Shown one piece after another: positions 1-7,323 of a DNA stretch of 53,276 nucleotides. The DNA is from Streptomyces acidicola (lineage in GTDB: Bacteria > Actinomycetota > Actinomycetes > Streptomycetales > Streptomycetaceae): positions 1-53,276 of the forward strand of contig NZ_VMNX01000034.1 of assembly GCF_009377235.1 (NCBI RefSeq), given 5' to 3'. The position numbers and the translations under genes are program-made. The number at the start of each line of letters is the position of its first letter. The first letter of the stretch is position 1. The notes beneath the pieces were generated by a model that was not told the DNA's origin, made no database searches, and saw only the letters and a list, made by a program, of their open reading frames with translations.

Positions 1-105
1 CGCGGCATTGCCACCCGCTATGACAAGACCCCCGAGAGCTACCTTGCCGGACTCCACCTACGAGGCGCCGTCATCTGGATCCGCAGCCTTCAGCCAAGTC
101 GCTGA
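1..105 (+). pseudogene. C-terminal tail of an IS5-family DDE transposase (partial at window edge)
   Basis: Frame 1 is open from the first base to TGA at 103-105 and encodes 34 residues. These include RGIATRYDKTPESYLAGLHL, which matches the usual end of Streptomyces IS5-family transposases (RYDK followed by the last helix, YLAGLHLRGAVIW). The rest lies left of the window, so whether the element is intact cannot be judged. It sits directly before a broken resolvase, consistent with layered insertion events. Confidence 0.6.
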
Positions 106-322
106 TCACGACTCCGTACAGGCCCTAGGGGAGCACTTGCTCAACGCCTATCAGCCACGTGACGTGACTGCTTCCGATCAGCCGCACGCTCTTGTCGGCA
201 AGGGAATCGTTTGACGACAGCGCGAGGGCGCATCCAATGAAACCGGGTATTCCGGGACATCGGGTGCCGCCGATCCAATCAGATCCGATGGTGATGCCAT
301 CCACGATGGCGGGTTCTCCGCC

Positions 323-945
323 ATGGACCTCACCGCCCGCCCCCCCGGCACCGGAGAACTGCTGTCCACGGTGAAGTCCATGGTGCAGACTCTCGCCGCC
401 GCGGGCGAACTTCAGCGAGACCTCCAGCGCGAGCTGACCTACGACGGGCTGCGGGCCGCCGAGGCCAAGGGCAGCAAGGCGGCCACCACCCGGCCGTCAC
501 AGGGGGAAAGACCGAGGCCGTGCGCGCCGCGTACCTGGGTGGACGGTCCATCGCTGCCCTAATCCGCGAGCACGGCGTCAGCCGAGGCGCCATCCGCACG
601 GCTGTCGTCGTCCTCATGCCCGAGCACACCGCCGCCGGCCGCGAGGACGCCCCGGCCCCGGAGCTGCCGGTCACCCTCGATATGCCGGGCAGGGTCGCCG
701 GCTTCCTCCGCACGGCCGAGCTGGAGTCCGCCGAGCGATCCGTGCTCGACCGCGGCGTGACCGTACGGCACGGCCAGGGCTACACCCTGCGCGTCAGCGC
801 CGTACCCGCGGTCCACCGCCAGCTCCTTGCCCGCTGCCAGCCCCTCGACGGCGCCCAGGGCGCCCCGGCGTACCCGGCGCAGCGCATGGCCCGCCGCGCG
901 TACGAGAACCGCGTCAACGCCCTCACGAGTACAGCCGGGCCGTGA
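323..945 (+). pseudogene. Serine resolvase/invertase remnant, truncated and frameshifted
   Basis: Two frames together give the C-terminal half of a serine recombinase. The first (about 368-478) carries the long helix with ELQRDLQRELTYDGLRAAEA. The second (from about 480) gives GGHHPAVTGGKTEAVRAAYL followed by a helix-turn-helix (REHGVSRGAIRTAV). The frames join at about 478-480, where one G appears lost from an expected AAGGGCGGC. The C-terminal extension to the TGA at 943-945 is of a kind I associate with Streptomyces transposon resolvases. The N-terminal catalytic domain with the Ser nucleophile is missing, so this is dead DNA. Confidence 0.55.
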
Positions 946-1009
946 GCAACGGCTTGGCGTTAACCGCCTTGCCAGTCCCAAGTCCGCTGGACAGTCCTAT
1001 CGTTGGCAG

Positions 1010-1678
1010 ATGCCCGCACAACCTATTGACCGCCCGGCCGATCTCGACGTGGTTCGTGAGTCCTATGACCGCGTGGCCGACAACTACGCCCACATGGTGG
1101 TGACGACGGGAGTCGGCGACATCCGTCGCCATCCATGGCTCAAGGCGTCGATCGATGCCTTCGCCGACACCGTGAGGGAGCTTGGGCCTGTCCTCGACGT
1201 CGGCTGCGGACCCGGAACGGTGACCGCCTACCTCGCCGAACGCGGACTCGACGTGTCCGGGGTGGATCTCTCTCCTCGCATGATCGAGAACGCGTGCCGT
1301 CTCCATCCGCACTGCCGCTTCAGTGTCGCCTCTGCCACCGATCTCGACCTTGGTGAAGCGTCCCTTGGCGGCGTGCTCGGGTGGTGGTCACTGTTCAACC
1401 TCCCCCGTCACGTCCTTCCCCAGGTTCTCGCCCTGTTCGCGCGCGCGTTGAAGCCGGGCGGGCACTTCATCACCGCGACACACGTCGGCGACGAAGACGC
1501 GGTGCGCACCGAGGCCTACGGGGGTGTACCCGTTCGGTGGACGACACACAAATGGCGGCCGGAACAACTCGTGGACCTGATCGAGCAGGCCGGCCTGCGC
1601 CCGGTCGCCGAACTCCGGCTCCCCGCGGAGGAGTACAGCGGGCCGGGCCTGGTCGTCATGGCCAGGCGCCCCGGCTGA
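1010..1678 (+). CDS. Class I SAM-dependent methyltransferase
   Basis: 222 aa from ATG 1010. The frame is open further upstream, but that stretch overlaps the resolvase remnant and does not look like protein. The motif I glycine loop LDVGCGPG is at residues 62-69, and the acidic residue that binds the SAM ribose is in SGVDLS at about 84-88. LKPGGHFI matches the post-motif strand of small-molecule methyltransferases of the UbiE/Methyltransf_11 type. The acceptor substrate cannot be told. It stands alone, flanked by remnants, with no clear Shine-Dalgarno (SD) sequence at this start, so the exact N-terminus is uncertain. Confidence 0.75.
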   Translation: MPAQPIDRPADLDVVRESYDRVADNYAHMVVTTGVGDIRRHPWLKASIDAFADTVRELGPVLDVGCGPGTVTAYLAERGLDVSGVDLSPRMIENACRLHPHCRFSVASATDLDLGEASLGGVLGWWSLFNLPRHVLPQVLALFARALKPGGHFITATHVGDEDAVRTEAYGGVPVRWTTHKWRPEQLVDLIEQAGLRPVAELRLPAEEYSGPGLVVMARRPG

Positions 1679-2046
1679 CGATCAGGCGTCGGAAGCGGAA
1701 CAGGGTCTCCTGCCGGACCCACGACCCATCACCTGACGCCTACCGCTATTTTCCGTTCGGATACTCCGGGAGCCGGACCAGCGCACGCTCCGCGGCACCG
1801 CGAGCACCGGACGACTGCGGCGGAGCCGTGACCGGGCTGGGCGACCAGCCGAGCGGCGCGGGCCGTGTACGGCGAGCACCTGGTCCGCATCAGTCAGCTC
1901 ATCCCGGCCCTGCTCTACAGGAACGTCATGGACCGCCGGGACCTGCCGTGGCGCACGAGCGCGGCGACCGGGACCAGGTTCTGGCGGAGGTGGGCCTCCA
2001 GGCGATGGAATGGCGGGCTCGCGAGGCCCCAAGCGGCGTGCGAGTG
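1679..2046. other. Intergenic stretch without a supported gene
   Basis: Short open frames here (for example 1865-2050 on the + strand) show no recognisable motif, and none has an SD and a convincing start. The two flanking genes converge on this stretch. I see no strong terminator hairpin. Confidence 0.5.
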
Positions 2047-2823
2047 CTAGGAGTTGCCGGGCAGCCGGTAGAAGGCGGCTGCGTTGCCCCAGAGGACGGC
2101 GTCGAGGTGTTCCTCACCGACGGTCTCGGCAATGAGGGTGAAGTCCTCGTCCGTGAAGGGGCGGCGTGCGCGTGTGGAGGGCAGGTCGGTGCCGACCATC
2201 AGCGCGGCGGGGTCGGTCTTCACGATGGCGGTCATGACATCGGCGGGGTCGAGGTCGACGCGCCCGAATCCCGTAGCTTTCACCTTCACTCCCTGCTCGA
2301 CCAGCTTCAGCAAGTGCGGGAGCCCGTCGCGGTGCAGGCCCAGATGATCGACGCTGACCGCGGGCAGCGCCGCCAGGGTGCTCGCCAGATCGGGAAGGGT
2401 CCGCGCGTCGATGTAGAGCTCGCTGTGCCACCCGGCAACATCGTGGACACGGCGTGCCAGACGGTCCAGTTCGTCCAGAGACGCCGACCCGCCCCGGCGC
2501 ACGTTGAAGCGGACAGCCCGCACGCCCGCGGCGTCGAGATCGGTGATCTCCTCGTCCGTGACGGTGGCCGGCACCTGCGTGACCCCGACGTAGGCGGGGC
2601 CGAGCCTGGACAGGGCGTCGAGTAGATAGCTCTGGTCGAAGCCCTGGAACGAGCCCGAGACCACCGCCCCGCCACGGACGCCGAGGTCGTCCACCCGCTC
2701 GCAGTACTGGTCGACGGTGAACGCCGGCGGCAGGTAGCCGTCGTTCGGGATCAGCGGGAACCGCGGATCGATGATGTGCAGATGGGCATCGAAAACGGGG
2801 TGCTGTGTGGTGTGCTCGCTCAT
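2047..2823 (-). CDS. Amidohydrolase-2 family TIM-barrel hydrolase or decarboxylase
   Basis: 258 aa. The start is ATG at 2823, which overlaps the stop of the upstream thioesterase gene (ATGA, 2820-2823), so translation is coupled. The HxH metal motif is in FDAHLHIID near the N-terminus. Later barrel residues are in SVDHLGLH and VGTDLP, as in PF04909 amidohydrolases (aminocarboxymuconate decarboxylase, lactonases, aryl hydrolases). The gene is the last of a TetR-thioesterase-hydrolase operon, so it probably degrades a small carboxylate or lactone released by, or related to, the thioesterase substrate. The specific reaction is unknown. Confidence 0.8.
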   Translation of the reverse strand: MSEHTTQHPVFDAHLHIIDPRFPLIPNDGYLPPAFTVDQYCERVDDLGVRGGAVVSGSFQGFDQSYLLDALSRLGPAYVGVTQVPATVTDEEITDLDAAGVRAVRFNVRRGGSASLDELDRLARRVHDVAGWHSELYIDARTLPDLASTLAALPAVSVDHLGLHRDGLPHLLKLVEQGVKVKATGFGRVDLDPADVMTAIVKTDPAALMVGTDLPSTRARRPFTDEDFTLIAETVGEEHLDAVLWGNAAAFYRLPGNS

Positions 2824-3251
2824 GCCGGAACCTGCCCGTCGGCCGTGCGGGCGGACAGCATCGACTCGAACCGATCGAGGTCGATCACCGCGCGCTGGTG
2901 CGTGCCCCGGCACACCACAGCGGCCTCGTCGCTCGCCGTGACGCCGAAGGTCAGGATCCGCCCCGCCACCTCGGCCAGTTCAACGTCGATGGTCAGGGTC
3001 TGGCCGGGCGGGGTGGGGGCTTCGTGGCTGAGGTCGACGTGGATACCGAGGGTGCGCTCGCCGTCGTCGAGGTGTCCGTCCAGCGCCTGCATGCAGGCCC
3101 ACTCGACCAGTCCGACGAGGTAGCCCGTTGCCAGCACCTGGGGCATCTGCGTGAAGTGGCCTGCTTCGGGCAGCAGATGGGGCACCGTGCGCTCGATGGG
3201 AACCGTGTAGGTCGCCCTCGCGGTCAGTTTCGGCTGGAGAGTCGGTCGCAT
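2820..3251 (-). CDS. FlK-type (fluoroacetyl-CoA thioesterase family) hotdog thioesterase
   Basis: 143 aa hotdog-fold protein. It matches remembered FlK of Streptomyces cattleya at the same residue numbers: Thr42 and Glu50 in LATGYLVGLVEWAC, His76 in LSHEAPTPPG, and Arg120 in GTHQRAVID. Val23, Leu26 and Phe33 of the substrate pocket are also present, but the gating Phe36 of FlK is Met36 here. FlK hydrolyses fluoroacetyl-CoA; the changed gate suggests another small, toxic or activated acyl-CoA. ATG at 3251 directly abuts the TetR stop, and the stop overlaps the start of the amidohydrolase. It is probably repressed by the TetR upstream. No fluorinase or fluorometabolite genes are in the window. 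Confidence 0.8.
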   Translation of the reverse strand: MRPTLQPKLTARATYTVPIERTVPHLLPEAGHFTQMPQVLATGYLVGLVEWACMQALDGHLDDGERTLGIHVDLSHEAPTPPGQTLTIDVELAEVAGRILTFGVTASDEAAVVCRGTHQRAVIDLDRFESMLSARTADGQVPA

Positions 3252-3884
3252 TCAGTCCTCCGTGTGCTTGTTCGGTCGTGTGCTGATGCCCGGGCCGGGA
3301 ACGGCCCGGCCGGGCGGGGTGCGGGCGGCGGCGACGAGCCTGGCCGCGGCCGATCCGGCGCGGCGCATGGCGTCGCTGTCACCGCTGTGGACCACGCGGG
3401 CGTTCGCGCCGTCGATCAGCAGCAACAGGTCCGAGCCCAGTTCCTCGGGGTCGGCCAGGCCGGCGTCCGCCGCCAGGTCGGCCAGGGTGGTGCGCAGCCA
3501 GTTCTTGTAGGCCAGGATCACCGCCCGACCGGGATGGCCGGCGTCGGGCAGTTCCACCGCGGCGTTGGTGAACGGACAACCGCGGAACCCCGGCTTCGCA
3601 TGGCCCAGGGCCAGCCAGTCGAAGACCGCCAGCAGCTTCTCCTCCGGGCCCGACGACACCCCGGCCAGGAACTCGGTCAACGCCTCCTGCCTGGTCCACC
3701 GCCGCCGGTCCAGCACCGCGGCGATGAGCCCGTCCTTCGAACCGAACTGGGCGTACAGCGTCGGCTTGGACACACCCGACTGCGCCACCACCGCATCGAC
3801 TCCCACCGCCCCGATGCCCCGGGCGTAGAACAAGGCCGAAGCCGTCTCCAGCAGCCGCTCGCCAGCGCTACTTCTCTTCTCCAC
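3252..3884 (-). CDS. TetR-family transcriptional repressor of the thioesterase operon
   Basis: 210 aa from GTG 3884; an open extension to 4232 lacks family similarity. The N-terminal helix-turn-helix reads RGIGAVGVDAVVAQSGVSKP followed by TLYAQFGSKDGL, a canonical TetR DNA-binding domain. The C-terminal ligand domain contains FRGCPFTNAAVELP, common in TetR_C AcrR-like proteins. It is the first gene of the operon. A 9-bp inverted repeat lies directly upstream (3897-3930), so autoregulation is likely. The inducer is probably the compound or CoA ester handled by the next two genes. Confidence 0.85.
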   Translation of the reverse strand: MEKRSSAGERLLETASALFYARGIGAVGVDAVVAQSGVSKPTLYAQFGSKDGLIAAVLDRRRWTRQEALTEFLAGVSSGPEEKLLAVFDWLALGHAKPGFRGCPFTNAAVELPDAGHPGRAVILAYKNWLRTTLADLAADAGLADPEELGSDLLLLIDGANARVVHSGDSDAMRRAGSAAARLVAAARTPPGRAVPGPGISTRPNKHTED

Positions 3885-3896
3885 GCCCCTATACTG

Positions 3897-3930
3897 ACAG
3901 GTCTGTAAACCTGGCGCGCTGCAGACCTGT
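3897..3930. promoter_or_regulatory. Probable TetR operator (9-bp perfect inverted repeat)
   Basis: ACAGGTCTG (3897-3905) and CAGACCTGT (3922-3930) are exact inverted repeats with a 16-bp spacer, 13 bp upstream of the TetR GTG. A second symmetry, CAGGT-N6-ACCTG, overlaps the left arm (3899-3914). The position, where the repressor promoter must lie, supports an operator, though this is inferred from symmetry alone. Confidence 0.55.
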
Positions 3931-3964
3931 GGGCTCCTTCCAGTCATCTGGTTGAACGGCCCGT

Positions 3965-4283
3965 TTGCCGCTGTGGGCGCTGTACCCGCTGGATCTGGAC
4001 GAGCGGATGGAGATCGCCGTCGGAGTGCAAACGCCGGAGGAGGGAGGAACACCCGGCCCGGGGCTCGAGCCATTGCCCGGCGGAATTTGTTGCCGAGACC
4101 GTGCACATCGCACCCTGTGCCCATCTGCCCTTGGCCTGCAACGCTCTCTTCGCCGCCATCCACGAGCGTGGACTGCGCCCGCACGCGCCCGTACGTGAGG
4201 CCTGTCTCGTCCGGTCGGCAGAGGCACCACAAGAAGAACTGATGACCCGGCTGATCATCCCCGTTCAGGAGAGCATGGCATGA
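3965..4283 (+). pseudogene. GyrI-like effector-binding domain remnant (frameshifted)
   Basis: The segment up to about 4080 reads LPLWALYPLDLDERMEIAVG in one frame. The rest, in another frame, gives ETVHIAPCAHLPLACNALFA, then HERGLRPHAPVREACL and LIIPVQ to TGA at 4281-4283. The second part matches the end of GyrI/AraC-type effector-binding domains (HxGP-like strand, ALFxWIxERGLxPxGPxRE, xIPV). One frameshift around 4080-4086 separates the parts and the 5' end is lost. The stop overlaps the ATG of the BtrH-like gene (ATGA), so the ancestral gene was probably translationally coupled to it. Confidence 0.5.
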
Positions 4284-5269
4284 CGAAGGTGCGAGACATT
4301 GATGCCCGCGGTACGCAGCACTGCGAGACGACAGCTCTGGGGGTGCTGCTGCGGCACGAGGGACTCGATCTGTCCGAGCCCATGCTCTTCGGCCTCGGCT
4401 CCGGTCTGTCCTTCATCTACTGGGACAGCAAGAACATGGGCTTTCCCTTCCTCGGGGGGCGGGTCAAGCCTTTCGAGCTCACGAGAAACCTGGCCACCAG
4501 ACTCCGGCTGGAGCTCCTGGTCGAGGAGACCACCTCCCCCCGCAGGGCATGGGAGAACGCGGCAGCCGCCGTCGCCGCCGGTCAACCCGTCGGACTGCAG
4601 CTCGACAGCTACTACCTCGAGTACTTCGCGTCCAAGGTGCACTTCGGCGGTCATGTCGTCGCCATGTACGGCTACGACGACCACGACGCCTACCTGGTGG
4701 ACACCGACCAGCAAGGCGGAGCAGTATCCACCAGCCTGACCAGCCTCGCCCGGGCCAGGGCCGCGCGCGGCCCGATGACCGCCAAGCACCGGTCCTTCAC
4801 CCTCACCGCTCCGAAGAGCCTGCCCTCCCCACAGGGCCAGATCATTCCCGCCATCACTGCCTGCGCCGACGCCTTCCTCAACCCGCCCATCGCCAACCTC
4901 GGTCACCGGGGCATCGAGAAGGCCGGCAAGCTGGTACGCACCTGGCTCCAGCGCACTGAAAACCCGCAGCGGGACCTTCCGCGGGCTGCCCTCTTGATGG
5001 AGAAGGCCGGCACCGGCGGCGCCCTGTTCCGCAACCTCTACCGCGACTTCCTCGCCGAATGCACCCAACTGCTCGACAGCAGCCACCTCCGCACCGGCCA
5101 CAGGTTGTACGCCGAGGCGGCCAGCCTGTGGACGGAAGTCGCAGCGCTGATCACAGAAGCCGGTGAATCAGGCGACGCGCAGTGCCTCGCACGGGCAGGC
5201 ATCGTCCTCTGCGATCTTTCACGCATAGAGCGCGAGGCCATGCAGGCGCTGAACTGCCTGGGGAGCTAA
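4280..5269 (+). CDS. BtrH-like (BtrH N-terminal domain / DUF4872) acyltransferase-like protein
   Basis: 329 aa. The N-terminus HCETTALGVLLRHEG is the hallmark of the BtrH_N domain. Cys15, His125 (GGHVVAMYGYD) and Asp141 (LVDTDQ) form a C39-peptidase-like triad, and the helical C-terminal half fits DUF4872. In butirosin biosynthesis BtrH transfers a gamma-glutamyl-aminobutyryl group from a carrier protein to an aminoglycoside. No aminoglycoside or carrier-protein gene is nearby, so this is an orphan member that may act on a different thioester or amide. An SD (AGGAGAG) lies at about 4267, and the start overlaps the stop of the GyrI-like remnant. Confidence 0.7.
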   Translation: MTKVRDIDARGTQHCETTALGVLLRHEGLDLSEPMLFGLGSGLSFIYWDSKNMGFPFLGGRVKPFELTRNLATRLRLELLVEETTSPRRAWENAAAAVAAGQPVGLQLDSYYLEYFASKVHFGGHVVAMYGYDDHDAYLVDTDQQGGAVSTSLTSLARARAARGPMTAKHRSFTLTAPKSLPSPQGQIIPAITACADAFLNPPIANLGHRGIEKAGKLVRTWLQRTENPQRDLPRAALLMEKAGTGGALFRNLYRDFLAECTQLLDSSHLRTGHRLYAEAASLWTEVAALITEAGESGDAQCLARAGIVLCDLSRIEREAMQALNCLGS

Positions 5270-5869
5270 GCCCCAAGCGCGATCCAGCCCTGACGTTCTT
5301 CAAAAAACCTTCGTCTTCTGAAGATCACCCTGATGTGAATGCCCGTACTCGCGTGCACAGATGAGCTGGGCACTCGTCGCCGAGCGCAGGGAAGTATGGA
5401 CTCTTCGAACGTCCCGAAGTCGTGTGCACTACGGTCCTTTTGGCCGTAGCCGTGTGCGCGACGGAGGACTTCCGGATGGCGGATGGCGGATGGAGCGGTG
5501 GTCGAGCGTGGGGCGCTGACCGCGCCGGACGAGGTGTGGGATGCCGCGGTGCGGCAGGCGGAGATGATCGGGCCGTAGGGCGACCGAGGCGCATCCCGCT
5601 TCAAGATCATTCCGTGGCCGCTTTCCGGCTACCTCGGCAAGCGACCGCAATTTCATCTGATGTAGCACTGCGGGCAGGCTGCACATCGGAGGATCTGTCA
5701 CTCATCGACGCAGGTCAGGGCCTCAGTGCATACGTTCTCTCCAGCCGGGCAGGTCGCTCCCGTAGCCCTCAGCGCAACCATGGGCAGGCTTCCTGCCTGC
5801 ATGTTTGCGATCAGCTTACATCTGATGAAAGATCCCTTCGTCTGATGTAAGTGACGGAGAGTGCTTTTG
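5270..5869. other. 600-bp gene-free region with a possible Mu-type transposase scrap and inverted repeat
   Basis: No full gene is supported. A 31-codon frame at 5483-5578 (GALTAPDEVWDAAVRQAEMI) resembles the start of Mu/TniA-type transposases in Streptomyces and ends at a stop, so it is at best a scrap. The right end carries three copies of TCTGATG, two of them in the CTTACATC/GATGTAAG inverted repeat just before the recombinase gene. Confidence 0.35.
5815..5851. repeat. Inverted repeat upstream of the recombinase trio
   Basis: CTTACATC (5815-5822) and GATGTAAG (5844-5851) are perfect inverted repeats, each next to TCTGATG or CTGATG motifs. They end 18 bp before the recombinase ATG. They could be a recombinase core/arm site, an element end or an operator. 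The sequence alone does not decide. Confidence 0.45.
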
Positions 5870-6988
5870 ATGAGCAGAAACAGCCTCGCACCGGGGGCAG
5901 CGGGGCTGCATCTGGTCAGCGATCTGCCGCTGCTGCGGCCCGACGAGCAGGTCTTCACCGCGATGCTGGACGGCTGGCGCAACCAGCAGCTGGCACGCAA
6001 CTTGGCGTTCTCAACGATCGAGGGCCGGGAGAAGACGGTGCGGGCGTTCGCCCGGCATGCGGACGCCTTCCCGTGGACCTGGTCGCCGCAGATGCTTGAC
6101 GAGTGGATGGGCGATCTGCGAGCGGTCCGCAGGCTGAAGCGCTCCACACTGCGCAACTATCAAGGCGCCGTACGCTCGTTCTGCGACTTCGCCGTCGACC
6201 CCGCCTACGGCTGGGCGGCGACCTGCGAAGAACGTTTCGGCACCCACCCCATACAGGTCGTGCACGAGTGGAACGCCGCGGTGCACGTGGAGGACGCCGA
6301 AGCCGACGCGGCGAAGAGGCCCTTCACCCAGGACGAGTTGCAGGCGTTCTTCGACTACGCCGACGACCAGGTCACCAAGGTTCGAGGCCGGGGCCGCAAG
6401 GGCTGGCTGCCCGCGTTCCGTGACGCAGTGCTCTTCAAGACCGCGTACGCCTTCGGCCTGCGCCGCAACGAGACCCGGATGCTGGACGCAGTCGACTTCG
6501 GCCGCAACTCCGAGGGCCCGGAGTTCGGCGACTACGGCGTCTGCTACATCCGCCACGGCAAGGCGAAGAAGGGCTCGCCCCCGAAGCGCCGCAGCGTGCT
6601 GACAGTCTGGGACTGGTCGGCGGAGATCCTCCAACAGTGGAACGAGGATGTCCGGCCGCTGTTCGTCACTTCCGGCACCGGAGCTCTGTGGCCCTCGGAA
6701 CGCTCGGCCCGCATCGGCTTCTCCCAGATGAACACCCGCTTCGCTGCCTACCGGGACGCGCTCGGCCTGGACGAGGGACTGGACTTCCACTCGTTTCGAA
6801 GGTCGTACGTGACTCACCTGATCGAGGACGGCTGGGACGCCCGGTTCGTCCAGGAGCAAGTCGGTCACGACTACGCGTCCACGACCGCGATCTATACCTG
6901 CGTATCCTCCGACTTCCGCACCCGCACCCTGCGCAGAGCGCTGGACGCGACGATGAAGGCCGCCCTGCGGCCGGCAAGGAGAGCCTGA
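5870..6988 (+). CDS. Tyrosine recombinase/integrase, first gene of a recombinase trio
   Basis: 372 aa from ATG 5870; GGAG at 5856-5859 gives good spacing, better than the GTG at 5861. An N-terminal SAM-like core-binding domain spans about 25-125. The catalytic domain keeps Arg in AYAFGLRRNETRML, Lys in RHGKAKKGSPPKRR, HxxR in DFHSFRRSYVTHL, the second His in VGHDYASTT and the Tyr nucleophile in AIYTCVS. It should therefore be active in DNA strand exchange. The stop (6986-6988) overlaps the ATG of the HTH gene, so the trio is one transcription and translation unit. Confidence 0.85.
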   Translation: MSRNSLAPGAAGLHLVSDLPLLRPDEQVFTAMLDGWRNQQLARNLAFSTIEGREKTVRAFARHADAFPWTWSPQMLDEWMGDLRAVRRLKRSTLRNYQGAVRSFCDFAVDPAYGWAATCEERFGTHPIQVVHEWNAAVHVEDAEADAAKRPFTQDELQAFFDYADDQVTKVRGRGRKGWLPAFRDAVLFKTAYAFGLRRNETRMLDAVDFGRNSEGPEFGDYGVCYIRHGKAKKGSPPKRRSVLTVWDWSAEILQQWNEDVRPLFVTSGTGALWPSERSARIGFSQMNTRFAAYRDALGLDEGLDFHSFRRSYVTHLIEDGWDARFVQEQVGHDYASTTAIYTCVSSDFRTRTLRRALDATMKAALRPARRA

Positions 6989-7323
6989 TGAAGCGCCAGG
7001 TCAGCTACCAGTGGCGGCTGCGCGAGGTGATGGCCACGCGCGGCATCTTCGTCGCCTCCCACCTGTCGCCGCTACTGGCCGACCGCGGCATCGAGCTGTC
7101 CTCGGTCCAGGTCTGGCGACTGGTCACCCAGACCCCCGAGCGGCTGTCCCTGCCCGTCCTCGCCGCCCTCTGCGACATCCTCGACGTCACTCCCGCCGAG
7201 TTGATCGCCACCAAGGCGGAGAACACGGCCCCGCGCCGCGCCGCCGCCTCCGGCGGCGCCGACGTAGTCGACCTCGCGGCCACGGTCCGTCCCAAGCGGG
7301 CACGGGTCCGCCCGGAGAAATGA
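6988..7323 (+). CDS. Small XRE/Cro-type helix-turn-helix protein of the recombinase trio
   Basis: 111 aa. Residues 1-75 look like a Cro/C1-type HTH, with LADRGIELSSVQVWRLVTQT as the recognition region and LPVLAALCDILDVTPAEL as the final helices. The tail (about 80-111) is Ala/Arg-rich and basic. The ATG overlaps the recombinase stop (TGATG) and its own stop overlaps the next ATG (ATGA). It may regulate the element or act as an accessory DNA-binding factor for recombination. Confidence 0.75.
   Translation: MKRQVSYQWRLREVMATRGIFVASHLSPLLADRGIELSSVQVWRLVTQTPERLSLPVLAALCDILDVTPAELIATKAENTAPRRAAASGGADVVDLAATVRPKRARVRPEK

Noticed and set aside
2820..3251. Claim that the window holds a fluorometabolite pathway because of the FlK-like gene
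   Set aside because: No fluorinase, nucleosidase or fluorothreonine genes are present, and the fluorine gate residue Phe36 is replaced.
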